Source: Pseudomonas sp. TH31 (GTDB taxonomy: Bacteria > Pseudomonadota > Gammaproteobacteria > Pseudomonadales > Pseudomonadaceae). Taken from it: a stretch of 64,000 nt of DNA. Position 1 is the first letter of the stretch; the number at the start of each line of letters is the position of its first letter. A model generated the notes under the pieces. The model was not told where the DNA came from, did no database searches, and was given only the letters and a program-made list of their open reading frames with translations. The DNA is taken from positions 886,738-950,737 of the forward strand of contig NZ_JAEKEZ010000029.1 in NCBI RefSeq assembly GCF_016650815.1. Reading direction: 5' to 3'. Below are positions 18,767 through 27,325 of this stretch, piece after piece. A program made the translations under genes and the position numbers.

Positions 18767-19659
18767 CAGGCGAGCGCCGTATCCATCACCATCATCAAAC
18801 AAAACCCCATCAGCAACCCCAGACTCGCCAGTTTGTCGTGACCATTACGCCGCGACTCAGGGATGATTTCATGGGTCACCACCAGCAGCATCGCCCCGGC
18901 CGCCAGCGCCAAACCCAATGGCAACAACAATTCAGCCAGGCTCACCAACCAAGCACACAACAGTGCGAAGACCGGCTCTACCAGCCCTGACCCAGCACCG
19001 ATCAGGAACGCCTTGATCCGCGACATCCCGGCCCCGGCCAACACCAATGCGATCACCAGGCCCTCGGGCACATCCTGCAAGGCAATGCCCATGGCCAGGC
19101 TGTCGGCGTCGGGCATACCACCGCCAGCCGACACCCCGACCGCCATGCCCTCGGGAATGTTGTGGGCGATGATGGCGAACACAAAAAGCCAGATCCGCGC
19201 AGGGATCACCGGCCGTTCCAAGGTGCCAGCCAGCATTTGCGGACAGGCCCCGGAAACCTTGCGATCCACCAGAAACAACCCGAACGCGCCGAGCATGATA
19301 CCGAAGCTGATCAGACCACTGGCCGCCCAAGGCGTCAGCCCCAGGCTTTCGGCCGCAGAGATACCCGGGACGATCAGCGAGAACGCGGTCGCCGCGAGCA
19401 TCACCCCGGCACCGAAACCGAGCAGGGTATCGCTGAGCGTCTGTGGCATGCGCCGAATCACCAGCACCGGCACCGCCCCCAGCGCGGTGCCCAAGGCGCA
19501 GATCGCCCCTCCTTGCAGGGCACGCGACAGCTTCGGTTCCAGGTCCAGCCATGCCAATCCCTGGGCTGCCAGCAACGTCATACCCGCCAGCAGTAACAAC
19601 GATCCCAGCGCGTAACGAAACATTCGTCCGCTGCCGATCGCCAGTATTTCAGTGCCCAT
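18766..19659 (-). CDS. ZIP family divalent metal transporter
   Basis: A 297-residue membrane protein with about eight hydrophobic segments and the ZIP metal-site helices HNIPEGMAVGVSAGGG and ALQDVPEGLVIALVLAGAG. ZIP proteins import Zn2+ or Fe2+ into the cytoplasm. The 3' half is followed by a REP element. The gene lies downstream of sodA on the same strand with a 30-bp gap, so it may be co-transcribed with the Fur-type operon, which would fit metal import; that is inference. Confidence 0.9.
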   Translation of the reverse strand: MGTEILAIGSGRMFRYALGSLLLLAGMTLLAAQGLAWLDLEPKLSRALQGGAICALGTALGAVPVLVIRRMPQTLSDTLLGFGAGVMLAATAFSLIVPGISAAESLGLTPWAASGLISFGIMLGAFGLFLVDRKVSGACPQMLAGTLERPVIPARIWLFVFAIIAHNIPEGMAVGVSAGGGMPDADSLAMGIALQDVPEGLVIALVLAGAGMSRIKAFLIGAGSGLVEPVFALLCAWLVSLAELLLPLGLALAAGAMLLVVTHEIIPESRRNGHDKLASLGLLMGFCLMMVMDTALA

Positions 19660-19689
19660 AATCGGCCTTGGATTCTTGTTATCGATGAC

Positions 19690-20301
19690 TTAAACCAGCG
19701 CAGCCTGATAGCGTGCTGCGACTTCGGGCCAATTGATCACGTTGTAGAACGCGTTGATGTATTCCGGACGACGGTTCTGATAGCGCAGGTAATAAGCGTG
19801 CTCCCAGACATCGAGACCGAGGATGGGCGTGTTGCCATTCATCAACGGGCTGTCCTGGTTGCCACTGCTTTCCACGACCAGGGTCTTTTGCGGCGTGACG
19901 CTCAACCATGCCCAGCCACTGCCGAAACGCGTCAGTGCGGCTTTGGTGAACGCCTCTTTGAAACTGTCGAGACCGCCCAGCTGTTCATCGATGGCCTTGG
20001 CCAACAGACCGTCAGGCGCGCCGCCGGCGTTGGGCGCCATGACTTCCCAGAACAGCGAATGGTTGGCATGGCCGCCGCCCTGATTGATCACCGCGGTGCG
20101 AAGCTTTTCCGGGAGTTGCTGGACGCTGGCCACCAGTTTTTCCACCGACCATTCGGCAAACTCTGTGCCTTCGACGGCCGCGTTGAGGTTGTTGATGTAG
20201 GTCTGGTGGTGCTTGGTGTAGTGGATTTCCATGGTCTGCGCATCGAGGTGCGGTTCCAGGGCATCGTAGGCGTAGGGCAAGGCAGGCAAGGTAAAAGCCA
20301 T
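19690..20301 (-). CDS. sodA: Superoxide dismutase, Mn-type (SodA)
   Basis: A 203-residue Fe/Mn superoxide dismutase. Metal ligands are His27, His81 (GGGHANHSLFW), Asp164 and His168 (LDVWEHAYYLRY). The Gly before the second-shell HANHSLFW and a C-terminal Gln (SSGNQDSPL) point to the Mn form, the iron-starvation-induced enzyme of Pseudomonas. The ATG start MAFTLPALPY is preferred to a TTG two codons upstream. It follows the PA4469-like gene by 2 bp in the fagA-fumC operon. Confidence 0.95.
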   Translation of the reverse strand: MAFTLPALPYAYDALEPHLDAQTMEIHYTKHHQTYINNLNAAVEGTEFAEWSVEKLVASVQQLPEKLRTAVINQGGGHANHSLFWEVMAPNAGGAPDGLLAKAIDEQLGGLDSFKEAFTKAALTRFGSGWAWLSVTPQKTLVVESSGNQDSPLMNGNTPILGLDVWEHAYYLRYQNRRPEYINAFYNVINWPEVAARYQAALV

Positions 20302-20303
20302 GT

Positions 20304-20744
20304 TCAATGGACTCCATGTTGATGAGAGGCCGGCGGATGCCGGGGCGATGCAGCATCCATGTGCAACAGCCGATGAGTACGTGGGTATTCACCGTATTCA
20401 CTGATGAAATTCAGCAGTTCGACATAGGTTTTGCTGCTCTGGCGCAGCGCCGCCTCGCGCAGCGCCGGAGCCAGTCGCGTGTCCTGCAGGGTCTGCAACA
20501 ACCGTTGATGGATGGCGCACAGGTACTCGGCGCTTTCCTCCGGCTGATTCAGGCGCAGGTGCAGGTCCGCGAGGTTATGGTGGGAAATCACGCAAGCAGC
20601 CACCGCTTCGTCGGCATCCGCCCAGCGCCCGAACAACACCTGGGCCAGCGCCAGTGCCTGCAAGTAAGCCTCGCGGGCATCGACGAATTCGCCCCGCATG
20701 AAACAGCGATTAGCCCTTTCGATCGTGCGTTTCCAGTGCTCCAT
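20304..20744 (-). CDS. Hypothetical protein of the fagA-fumC-sodA operon (PA4469-like)
   Basis: A 146-residue predicted soluble helical protein (TPR-like alternation: RGEFVDAREAYLQALALAQ, HNLADLHLRLNQPEESAEYL). There is no signal peptide or membrane helix. Its only clear clue is its conserved place between fumC and sodA in Fur-controlled operons of Pseudomonas; the function is unknown. The His-rich C-terminus (RHPPASHQHGVH) could bind metal, which would be consistent with an operon that swaps iron for manganese enzymes. Confidence 0.85.
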   Translation of the reverse strand: MEHWKRTIERANRCFMRGEFVDAREAYLQALALAQVLFGRWADADEAVAACVISHHNLADLHLRLNQPEESAEYLCAIHQRLLQTLQDTRLAPALREAALRQSSKTYVELLNFISEYGEYPRTHRLLHMDAASPRHPPASHQHGVH

Positions 20745-20771
20745 GGTGAGCCTCCAAAGCGGTAGCGGTGA

Positions 20772-22147
20772 TTACACGCCGCCTGCGGTGAGTTTTTCTG
20801 GATCAAGCAAAACCTCAAGCTGGCTGCGTGTCAGGTCGGTGTGTTCCAGGGCGACATCAATCACCGGGCGACCCTGCTGATAAGCCTGCTTGGCGATCTC
20901 AGCGGCTTTTTGGTAACCAATGATCGGGTTGAGTGCGGTAACCAGAATCGGGTTGCGCGACAGCGTTTCCTTGAGCCGGGCCTCGTTGACCTTGAAGCTG
21001 GCGATGGCCTTGTCACCCAGCAGACGGCTGGCGTTGGCCAGCAACTCGATACTGCTCAGCAGGTTCTGGGCGATGATCGGCAGCATCACGTTCAATTCGA
21101 AGTTGCCCGACTGGCCGGCGATGGTGATCACCGTGTCGTTTCCGATCACCTGCGCGGCAACCATCGCGGTGGCTTCCGGGATCACCGGGTTGACCTTGCC
21201 CGGCATGATCGAGGAGCCAGGCTGCAAGGCTTCGAGTTCGATTTCGCCGAGGCCGGCCAACGGGCCGGAGTTCATCCAGCGCAGGTCGTTGGCGATTTTC
21301 ATCAGCGACACGGCGGTGGCCTTGAGCTGACCGGAGACCGCGACCGCCGTGTCCTGGGAGCCGATCAGCGCGAACAGATCCTTGCCCGGCTTGAATTGCA
21401 CCTGAGTCAGTTTGCTCAACTGCTGACTGAATCGCACCGCGAACTCCGGATGCGCGTTGATACCGGTGCCCACCGCGGTGCCGCCCTGAGCCAGGGATTG
21501 CAGGCTCGGCAGCAAGTCTTGCAGGTGGCCGATATTGGCCTTGAGCTGTTGCGCCCAACCGTTGAGCACCTGGCTCATGCGCACCGGCATCGCGTCCATC
21601 AGGTGTGTACGACCGGTTTTGACGTGGTGATGAACCTGTTCGGCCTTGCGCTCGATCACCTGCACCAGATGCACCAGCGCCGGCAACAATTGCTCATGCA
21701 GCGCCAGTGCGGCGCTGACGTGGAGGGTCGTCGGGATAATGTCGTTGCTGCTTTGGCCACAGTTGACGTGATCATTGGGGTTCACCGGCTCGCCGAGCAG
21801 TCGGCTGGCCAGGGTGGCAATCACTTCGTTGGCATTCATGTTGGAGCTGGTGCCAGAGCCGGTCTGGAAAATATCCACCGGGAAGTGCTGCATGAAGTCG
21901 CCTTCAAGCAGCCCTTGCGCCGCGTCGACGATGGCTTTGCCCTGGGATTCGCTGATTTGCTTGAGCTCGACGTTGGCCCGGCGGCAGCGGCCTTGGCCAG
22001 GATCAATGCACGGATGAACTGCACCGGCATCGTCTTGCCGCTGATCGGGAAGTTATCCACTGCTCGCTGGGTTTGCGCGCCATAGAGGGCGTCTTCCGGG
22101 ACTTGAAGCTCGCCCATGCTGTCACGTTCGATACGCGTGTTACTCAT
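20772..22147 (-). pseudogene. fumC: Class II fumarate hydratase FumC, frameshifted (probable sequence error)
   Basis: Iron-independent fumarase replacing the Fe-S FumA/B type when iron is scarce. The N-terminal part (MSNTRIERDSMGELQVPEDA; ALYGAQTQRAVDNFP) and the C-terminal 373 residues (TGSGTSSNMNANEV; fumarase signature GSSIMPGKVNP) lie in different frames. One base is missing at 21977-21981; restoring CCCGGG gives AAARANVELKQI and a ~459-residue protein. The start overlaps the fagA stop by 8 bp. The gene sits in the operon fagA-fumC-PA4469-like-sodA. Confidence 0.9.
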
Positions 22148-22535
22148 CGGGAAATCCTTGCACCAGTTCTAGGAGGGGAATCGAGGGCTGCAACTCGCAG
22201 GCCGCCAGTTGCCAGGTGTAGCTTTGCCAGCGCTTGAGGCGGCACTTACACAAGGAGAGGCGTTCCAGCTCGCGCAAGGGGCGCCAGGCCTGGTCGAGGC
22301 AGAAGGTGCGCCAGTGCCACGGCAGTGCGACATCGGCGGCGGTGTCGAGCAACAAACGGAAGGAGGTTTCAGCGATGGTCCAGGGAGACGTTGCCGTGCA
22401 ACAGGCCAGATACCGGCCTTCGGCCAGGTAATGGTCGATCAGGCGAGGCTCATCGGGATCCATCGCGCAACGGATCTGACGACTCATCCAGCGCCAGCTT
22501 TCGAGGTAAGGCTGCTCATGCAAGGCAGGACTCAT
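22140..22535 (-). CDS. fagA: Fur-associated protein FagA
   Basis: A 131-residue protein matching the small first gene of the Pseudomonas fagA-fumC-orf-sodA operon. It contains WRWMSRQIRCAMDPDEPRLI and several Cys/Trp residues (SLCKCRLKRWQSYTW), with no recognised domain. Its function is unknown. A Fur-type box lies directly upstream. Start is the ATG at MSPALHEQPY. Confidence 0.88.
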   Translation of the reverse strand: MSPALHEQPYLESWRWMSRQIRCAMDPDEPRLIDHYLAEGRYLACCTATSPWTIAETSFRLLLDTAADVALPWHWRTFCLDQAWRPLRELERLSLCKCRLKRWQSYTWQLAACELQPSIPLLELVQGFPDE

Positions 22536-22550
22536 GATCCGGGCTCATTC

Positions 22551-22586
22551 GATAATGAGATTTATTATTATATGATAATGATAACC
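22551..22586 (-). promoter_or_regulatory. Fur box / promoter of the fagA-fumC-sodA operon
   Basis: The AT-rich stretch contains GATAATGAGATTTATTATTA followed by TATGATAATGATAACC, two overlapping matches to the GATAATGATAATCATTATC Fur consensus. On the minus strand a TATAAT hexamer lies inside. It starts 15 bp upstream of the fagA ATG. In P. aeruginosa this operon is induced by iron starvation through Fur; the same control is inferred here. Confidence 0.8.
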
Positions 22587-22605
22587 AAGACAACCCCGGA
22601 CACAC

Positions 22606-22683
22606 AGATCAAAAGATCGCAGCCTTCGGCAGCTCCTACCCTGCTCTCGTAGGAGCTGCCGAAGGCTGCGATCTTTTGATCTT
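22606..22683. repeat. REP hairpin (GTAGGAGCTGCCGAAGGCTGCGATC family)
   Basis: Near-perfect inverted repeat with ~35-bp arms (GATCAAAAGATCGCAGCCTT / AAGGCTGCGATCTTTTGATC ends) and a very short loop around 22640. It lies between the fagA promoter and the pmbA terminator. Confidence 0.85.
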
Positions 22684-22714
22684 AAAAAAAAGCGCCACCC
22701 GATTGGGTGGCGCG
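22683..22714 (-). terminator. Rho-independent terminator of pmbA
   Basis: GCGCCACCC pairs perfectly with GGGTGGCGC across a 4-nt loop, and on the minus strand the stem is followed by eight or more U residues. It lies 22 bp after the pmbA stop. Confidence 0.9.
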
Positions 22715-22735
22715 CCTTTTGTGTAACGGTAGGGC

Positions 22736-24082
22736 TTAGCTACCCGCCACCGTCATCCGCTCAATCAACACCGAACCCGTGCGAATGTTGCTGCGCAGTT
22801 CCAGATCATTCCCCACTGCGACAATCTGCTTGAACATGTCGCGCATGTTGCCGGCGATGGTCACTTCCTGGACCGCGAACTGGATTTCACCGTTCTCGAC
22901 CCAGAAACCTGCCGCGCCACGGGAATAATCGCCAGTGACCATGTTCAAGCCGTGGCCCATCAGCTCGGTGACCAGCAAACCACGCCCCATGCGACGCAAC
23001 AGGGCGGCCTGATCCTCATCGCCATGGGTCACGAACAGGTTGTGTACGCCGCCCGCGTTGGCAGTGCTCGGCATGCCCAGCTTGCGTCCGGAATAGGTGC
23101 CGAGGATGTACGACACCAACACACCGTTCTCGACGAACGGTTTGGCATAGGTCGCCAAGCCATCGCCATCGAACGCCGAACTGCCCATCGCGCGCATCAA
23201 GTGCGGACGCTCATCAAGGGTCAGCCATTCCGGGAACAGTTTCTGCCCCAGCGTGCCTTCCAGGAACGATGACTTGCGATACAGACTGCCGCCAGACACC
23301 GCCGACAGGAAGCTGCCGAACAACCCACCGGCCAACTCGGCCGAAAACAGCACCGGCACTTCGCAAGTCGGCACCGGACGCGCGCCCAAACGGCTCGCCG
23401 CCCGTTGCGCGGCACGTTGGCCGATGCTTACCGGGTCGGCCAGCAAGTTACCCTGCCGGCTCACGTCGTACCAGTAATCGCGCTGCATCTGGCCTTCGGC
23501 CTCGGCGATCATCACGCAGCTCAGGCTGTGGCGAGTAGACGCGTAACCGCCGATAAAGCCGTGGCTGTTGCCGTAGACGCGGCAGCCCTGGTGAGTGCTG
23601 AGGGTGGTGCCGTCGGCGTTCTTGATCCGACTGTCGGTGGCAAACGCCGCCGCTTCACAGGTCAGGGCCATCTCGATGGCTTGCTCAGGGGTGATGTCCC
23701 ATTGGTGGAACAGGTCGAAATCGTGCAGATCCCTGGCCATCAGCGCTGCATCGGCCAGGCCCGAGGCTTCGTCTTCCGAGGTGTGCCTGGCGATGGCCAG
23801 TGCGGCAGCGACGGTTTCGCGAATCGCTTCCGGACCGCTGGCCGATGTGCTGGCCGAGCCTTTGCGCTGGCCAACGTACAAGGTGATGCCAAAGCCCTGG
23901 TCGCGGTTGAATTCGACGGTTTCGACTTCCCGCTGACGCACCGATGTCGACAGGCCCTGCTCCAGCGATACCGCGACTTCACAGGCGCTGGCGCCCTGGC
24001 GCCTGGCTTCAGCAATGATCTGCTCGACTTGCTCTTGCAGTGCCGGCAACGCTTGTGGGCCGACGCTTTCAACTGCACTCAT
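22736..24082 (-). CDS. pmbA: Metalloprotease PmbA/TldE
   Basis: A 448-residue member of the TldD/PmbA (U62) family. It lacks the HExxxH zinc site of TldD and forms the heterodimeric TldD/TldE peptidase that processes modified peptides such as microcin B17 and degrades unfolded peptides. Visible blocks: YVGQRKGSASTSASGPEAI, NADGTTLSTHQGCRVYGNSH and GLLVTELMGHGLNMVTGDYS. Start is MSAVESVGPQ with GGAG 7 nt upstream, not the GTG four codons earlier. tldD is 0.7 kb further on, with darP between on the opposite strand. Confidence 0.95.
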   Translation of the reverse strand: MSAVESVGPQALPALQEQVEQIIAEARRQGASACEVAVSLEQGLSTSVRQREVETVEFNRDQGFGITLYVGQRKGSASTSASGPEAIRETVAAALAIARHTSEDEASGLADAALMARDLHDFDLFHQWDITPEQAIEMALTCEAAAFATDSRIKNADGTTLSTHQGCRVYGNSHGFIGGYASTRHSLSCVMIAEAEGQMQRDYWYDVSRQGNLLADPVSIGQRAAQRAASRLGARPVPTCEVPVLFSAELAGGLFGSFLSAVSGGSLYRKSSFLEGTLGQKLFPEWLTLDERPHLMRAMGSSAFDGDGLATYAKPFVENGVLVSYILGTYSGRKLGMPSTANAGGVHNLFVTHGDEDQAALLRRMGRGLLVTELMGHGLNMVTGDYSRGAAGFWVENGEIQFAVQEVTIAGNMRDMFKQIVAVGNDLELRSNIRTGSVLIERMTVAGS

Positions 24083-24190
24083 GCTGTTCTCCACTCAAAT
24101 TCTGCTTTCGGCTAGGGCCTTCGAGCGACCGGGCCGGACAAGCGGCCCCCGACTGGTTATCATGGCGGCGTTTCTTTGCGGACGGCCACC

Positions 24191-24715
24191 ATGGTTGATT
24201 CTTACGACGACTCCCTCGATACGGGAGAAAAAAGCAAATCCCAGGTTAAACGCGAGCTGCATGCTCTGGTTGACCTCGGCGAGCGCCTTACAACGCTCAA
24301 GCCTGACTTGCTGGCAAAACTGCCGTTGACCGACGCCATGCGCCGGGCCCTGGCCGATGCGCCCAAGCACACCGCGAATATCGCGCGTAAACGGCACCTT
24401 ATGTTCATCGGCAAACTGATGCGCGACCAGGACACTGACGCCATTCTGACCTTGCTCGATCAACTTGATGCCTCCACCCGGCAGTACAACGAACGTTTCC
24501 ACGGCCTGGAACGCTGGCGCGATCGATTGATCGCAGGCGACGACGGCGTCCTGGAGAAATTCGTTGTCGATTACCCGGAGGCTGATCGTCAACAGTTACG
24601 CTCCCTGATCCGTCAGGCCCAGCACGAACTGGCGACCAACAAGCCACCGGCATCGAGCCGTAAAATCTTCAAGTACATCCGTGAGCTGGACGAGGCTCAA
24701 CGCGGTCTGCGTTAA
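24191..24715 (+). CDS. darP: Ribosome biogenesis factor DarP (YjgA)
   Basis: A 174-residue DarP/YjgA (DUF615) protein, a highly charged helical factor that binds late 50S precursors and supports peptidyl transferase centre maturation. Conserved blocks: KSKSQVKRELHALVDLGERL, RKRHLMFIGKLMR and KIFKYIRELDEAQ. Start is MVDSYDDSLD with the usual family beginning. It is divergent from pmbA and convergent to tldD. Confidence 0.94.
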   Translation: MVDSYDDSLDTGEKSKSQVKRELHALVDLGERLTTLKPDLLAKLPLTDAMRRALADAPKHTANIARKRHLMFIGKLMRDQDTDAILTLLDQLDASTRQYNERFHGLERWRDRLIAGDDGVLEKFVVDYPEADRQQLRSLIRQAQHELATNKPPASSRKIFKYIRELDEAQRGLR

Positions 24716-24732
24716 CGTCCAACGGCATCCCG

Positions 24733-24825
24733 TGTAGGAGCTGCCGCAGGCTGCGATCTTTTGACTTTGATCTTTGCAAAATCAAAAGCAAGATCAAAAG
24801 ATGCAGCCTGCAGCAGCTCCTACAG
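24733..24825. repeat. REP hairpin (GTAGGAGCTGCCGCAGGCTGC variant)
   Basis: Inverted repeat TGTAGGAGCTGCCGCAGGCT ... with its mirror at the other end; the loop TTTGACTTTGATCTTTGC is the same as in the copy at 27177-27267. The right arm has small deviations (ATGCAGCCTGCAGCAG). It lies between the convergent darP and tldD. Confidence 0.8.
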
Positions 24826-24834
24826 AGGATATCC

Positions 24835-26276
24835 TCAAGACCCTGTGCCACCCACAGTGATCGCATCGATTTTCAGCGTTGGCTGGCCGACACCCACCGG
24901 CACCGACTGCCCATCCTTGCCACACGTCCCCACGCCGCTGTCCAGCGCCAGATCGTTACCGACCATCGACACCTTGCTCATGGCTTCCGGCCCATTGCCG
25001 ATCAACGTCGCGCCTTTGACCGGGGCGGTAATCTTGCCGTCTTCGATCAGGTACGCCTCGCTGGTGGAGAACACGAACTTGCCGCTGGTGATGTCCACCT
25101 GACCGCCGCCAAGGTTGGCGCAGTAGATGCCGCGTTTCACCGAGGCGATGATTTCTGCCGGGTCGCTTTCGCCCGCCAGCATGTAGGTGTTGGTCATCCG
25201 AGGCATCGGCAGGTGCGCGTAGGATTCGCGACGACCGTTACCGGTGCGGGCCACGCCCATCAGGCGCGCGTTGAGCTTGTCCTGCATGTAGCCTTTGAGC
25301 ACGCCGTTTTCGATCAGCGTGGTGCACTCGGTCGGGGTGCCTTCGTCATCGACGCTCAACGAGCCACGACGACCCGCCAGGGTGCCGTCATCGACGATGG
25401 TGCAGAGCTTGGACGCAACCATCTCGCCCATGCGCCCGCTGTAGGCCGAACTGCCCTTGCGGTTGAAGTCGCCTTCCAGGCCGTGGCCGACGGCTTCGTG
25501 CAACAGCACGCCGGACCAGCCCGAACCCAGCACCACCGGCAACGTACCGGCCGGTGCCGGAATCGCTTCCAGGTTCACCAGTGCCTGACGCAGCGCTTCC
25601 CGGGCATAACCCATGGCACGGTCGTCGCTGAGGAAATATCGGTAATCGGTACGACCGCCGCCACCATGACCACCGCGCTCGCGGCGACCGTTTTGTTCAA
25701 CGATCACGCTGACGTTGAAGCGCACCAGCGGCCGTACATCCGCCGCCAGGCTGCCGTCAGTGGAGGCGACAAGAATGCGCTCCCAAACACCGGCCATGCT
25801 CACGGTGACTTGCTGGATGCGTGGGTCGAGGGCGCGGGTCGCGACGTCGATGCGCTTGAGCAGTTCGACTTTTTCGGCGCGGGTCATCACTTCCAGCGGG
25901 TTGTCCGGCCCGTACAACTGGGCAACATCCTGGGTGGTGAACGCTTGCACTGTGCCGTTCTGCCCGGCGCGGGAGATCGAACGCGCGGCACGAGCCGCCG
26001 CGCCGAGTGCTTCGAGGGTGATGGCGTTGCTGTAGGCAAACCCGGTTTTCTCACCCGATTGCGCCCGCACGCCGACGCCCTGGTCGAGGTTGAAGCTGCC
26101 TTCCTTGACGATGCCGTCTTCCAGCGCCCAGGACTCGGAGATCTGGCCCTGGAAATACAGGTCGGCAGCATCGATACCCGGCCGGCCAGATCGCCGAGCA
26201 CACTTTGCAGGCTCTCGATGGTCACGCCGCCGGGCGCTAACAGGTGGTCACTGACTGAGGACAACAACTCGCTCAT
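24835..26276 (-). pseudogene. tldD: Metalloprotease TldD, frameshifted (probable sequence error)
   Basis: Catalytic partner of PmbA. The zinc motif HEAVGHGLEGD is present in the long 411-residue part, as are GSGWSGVLLHEAVGH and the C-terminal GTGS. The N-terminus (MSELLSSVSDHLLAPGGVTI) is in another frame. One base is missing at 26177-26181; with CCCGGG restored the junction reads LAGPGIDAADLYFQGQ and the full protein is 480 residues. The frame break falls at about residue 31. Confidence 0.9.
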
Positions 26277-26294
26277 ATGCTTTACGCCTTAAAT

Positions 26295-27143
26295 TCATCG
26301 TTCTGAGGCAGGTCGCTGCGCGCCCTGCGAGAAAAAGCGCCGGTGACTGGACACCGGCATCCGCGCCCTGATGGACGCCTGTTCGCTGCTATCGCGTTCG
26401 GCCAGCAACACGGCCTCGCCTTGATCCTGTTGCGCCAGCACGCGCCCCCACGGGTCGACGATGGCGGCATGTCCATAAGTCTCTCGCGGCCCCGGATGGG
26501 TGCCACCCTGAGCGGCCGCGAGTAGGTAGCATTGGGTCTCAATAGCCCGTGCGCGAATCAGCACATCCCAATGGGCTGCGCCAGTCACGGCGGTGAAGGC
26601 CGATGGCGCGGTGATCAGTTGCGCACCGGCAGCCCGCAATTCGCTGTAGAGCTCCGGGAAACGCAGGTCATAACACACCGTCAGGCCGACTCGGCCGACG
26701 GGTGTGTCTGCCACGACTACCCCACTGCCATAAGCATAGTCATCGGATTCGCGATAACGCCCGCGATTGTCCGCCACATCGACGTCGAACAAGTGCAACT
26801 TGTCATACCGTGCAACGGTTTCGCCCTGATCATCCACCAGCAGCGAGCAGGCATGCACTTTCGCCGTCGGCTGGTCAGCCGGCGGTAACGGCAAGGTGCC
26901 GGCTACTATCCATAACTTGAGGGCGCGGGCGGTCTGTTTCAACCACGGCAGGATCGGACCTTCGCCCAAGGCTTCGGCGCGGCCGATGTCGGCGATGTCG
27001 CGACGGCCCATGGCGGCGAAGTTTTCCGGCAGCACCGCCAGCCGAGCGCCAGCGTTCGCCGCTTGCTCAAGCAAGCGACGGGCCTGGGCCAGATTGGCCA
27101 GCACATCGCTCTGGCTGACCATTTGAATCACCGCTACAGACAT
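26295..27143 (-). CDS. Carbon-nitrogen hydrolase (nitrilase superfamily, Nit-like)
   Basis: A 282-residue nitrilase-superfamily amidase with the Glu-Lys-Cys triad at Glu40 (LPENF), Lys115 (YDKLHLFDVD) and Cys157 (TVCYDLRFPELY). The sequence class fits Nit1/Nit2-type enzymes that repair deaminated glutathione or hydrolyse omega-amides; the substrate here is not proven. The start MSVAVIQMVSQSD has AAGGA 7 nt upstream; in-frame ATGs just before it lack this spacing. It is between yhdP and tldD on the same strand. Confidence 0.9.
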   Translation of the reverse strand: MSVAVIQMVSQSDVLANLAQARRLLEQAANAGARLAVLPENFAAMGRRDIADIGRAEALGEGPILPWLKQTARALKLWIVAGTLPLPPADQPTAKVHACSLLVDDQGETVARYDKLHLFDVDVADNRGRYRESDDYAYGSGVVVADTPVGRVGLTVCYDLRFPELYSELRAAGAQLITAPSAFTAVTGAAHWDVLIRARAIETQCYLLAAAQGGTHPGPRETYGHAAIVDPWGRVLAQQDQGEAVLLAERDSSEQASIRARMPVSSHRRFFSQGAQRPASER

Positions 27144-27176
27144 GGCCATTTCCTTATCTGGAATCAACACATACTC

Positions 27177-27267
27177 GTAGGAGCTGCCGCAGGCTGCGAT
27201 CTTTTGACTTTGATCTTTGCAAAATCAAAAGCAAGATCAAAAGATCGCAGCCTGCGGCAGCTCCTAC
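27177..27267. repeat. REP hairpin (GTAGGAGCTGCCGCAGGCTGC variant)
   Basis: Almost perfect ~40-bp arms (GTAGGAGCTGCCGCAGGCTG / CAGCCTGCGGCAGCTCCTAC) with a loop shared with the element at 24733-24825. It lies between the Nit-like gene and yhdP, which run in the same direction. Confidence 0.85.
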
Positions 27268-27325
27268 AGGGGACTTACGGCCATGCTACTCCATAGCTCT
27301 TGAGAGTGGCTTTTGAAAAAGAGCA

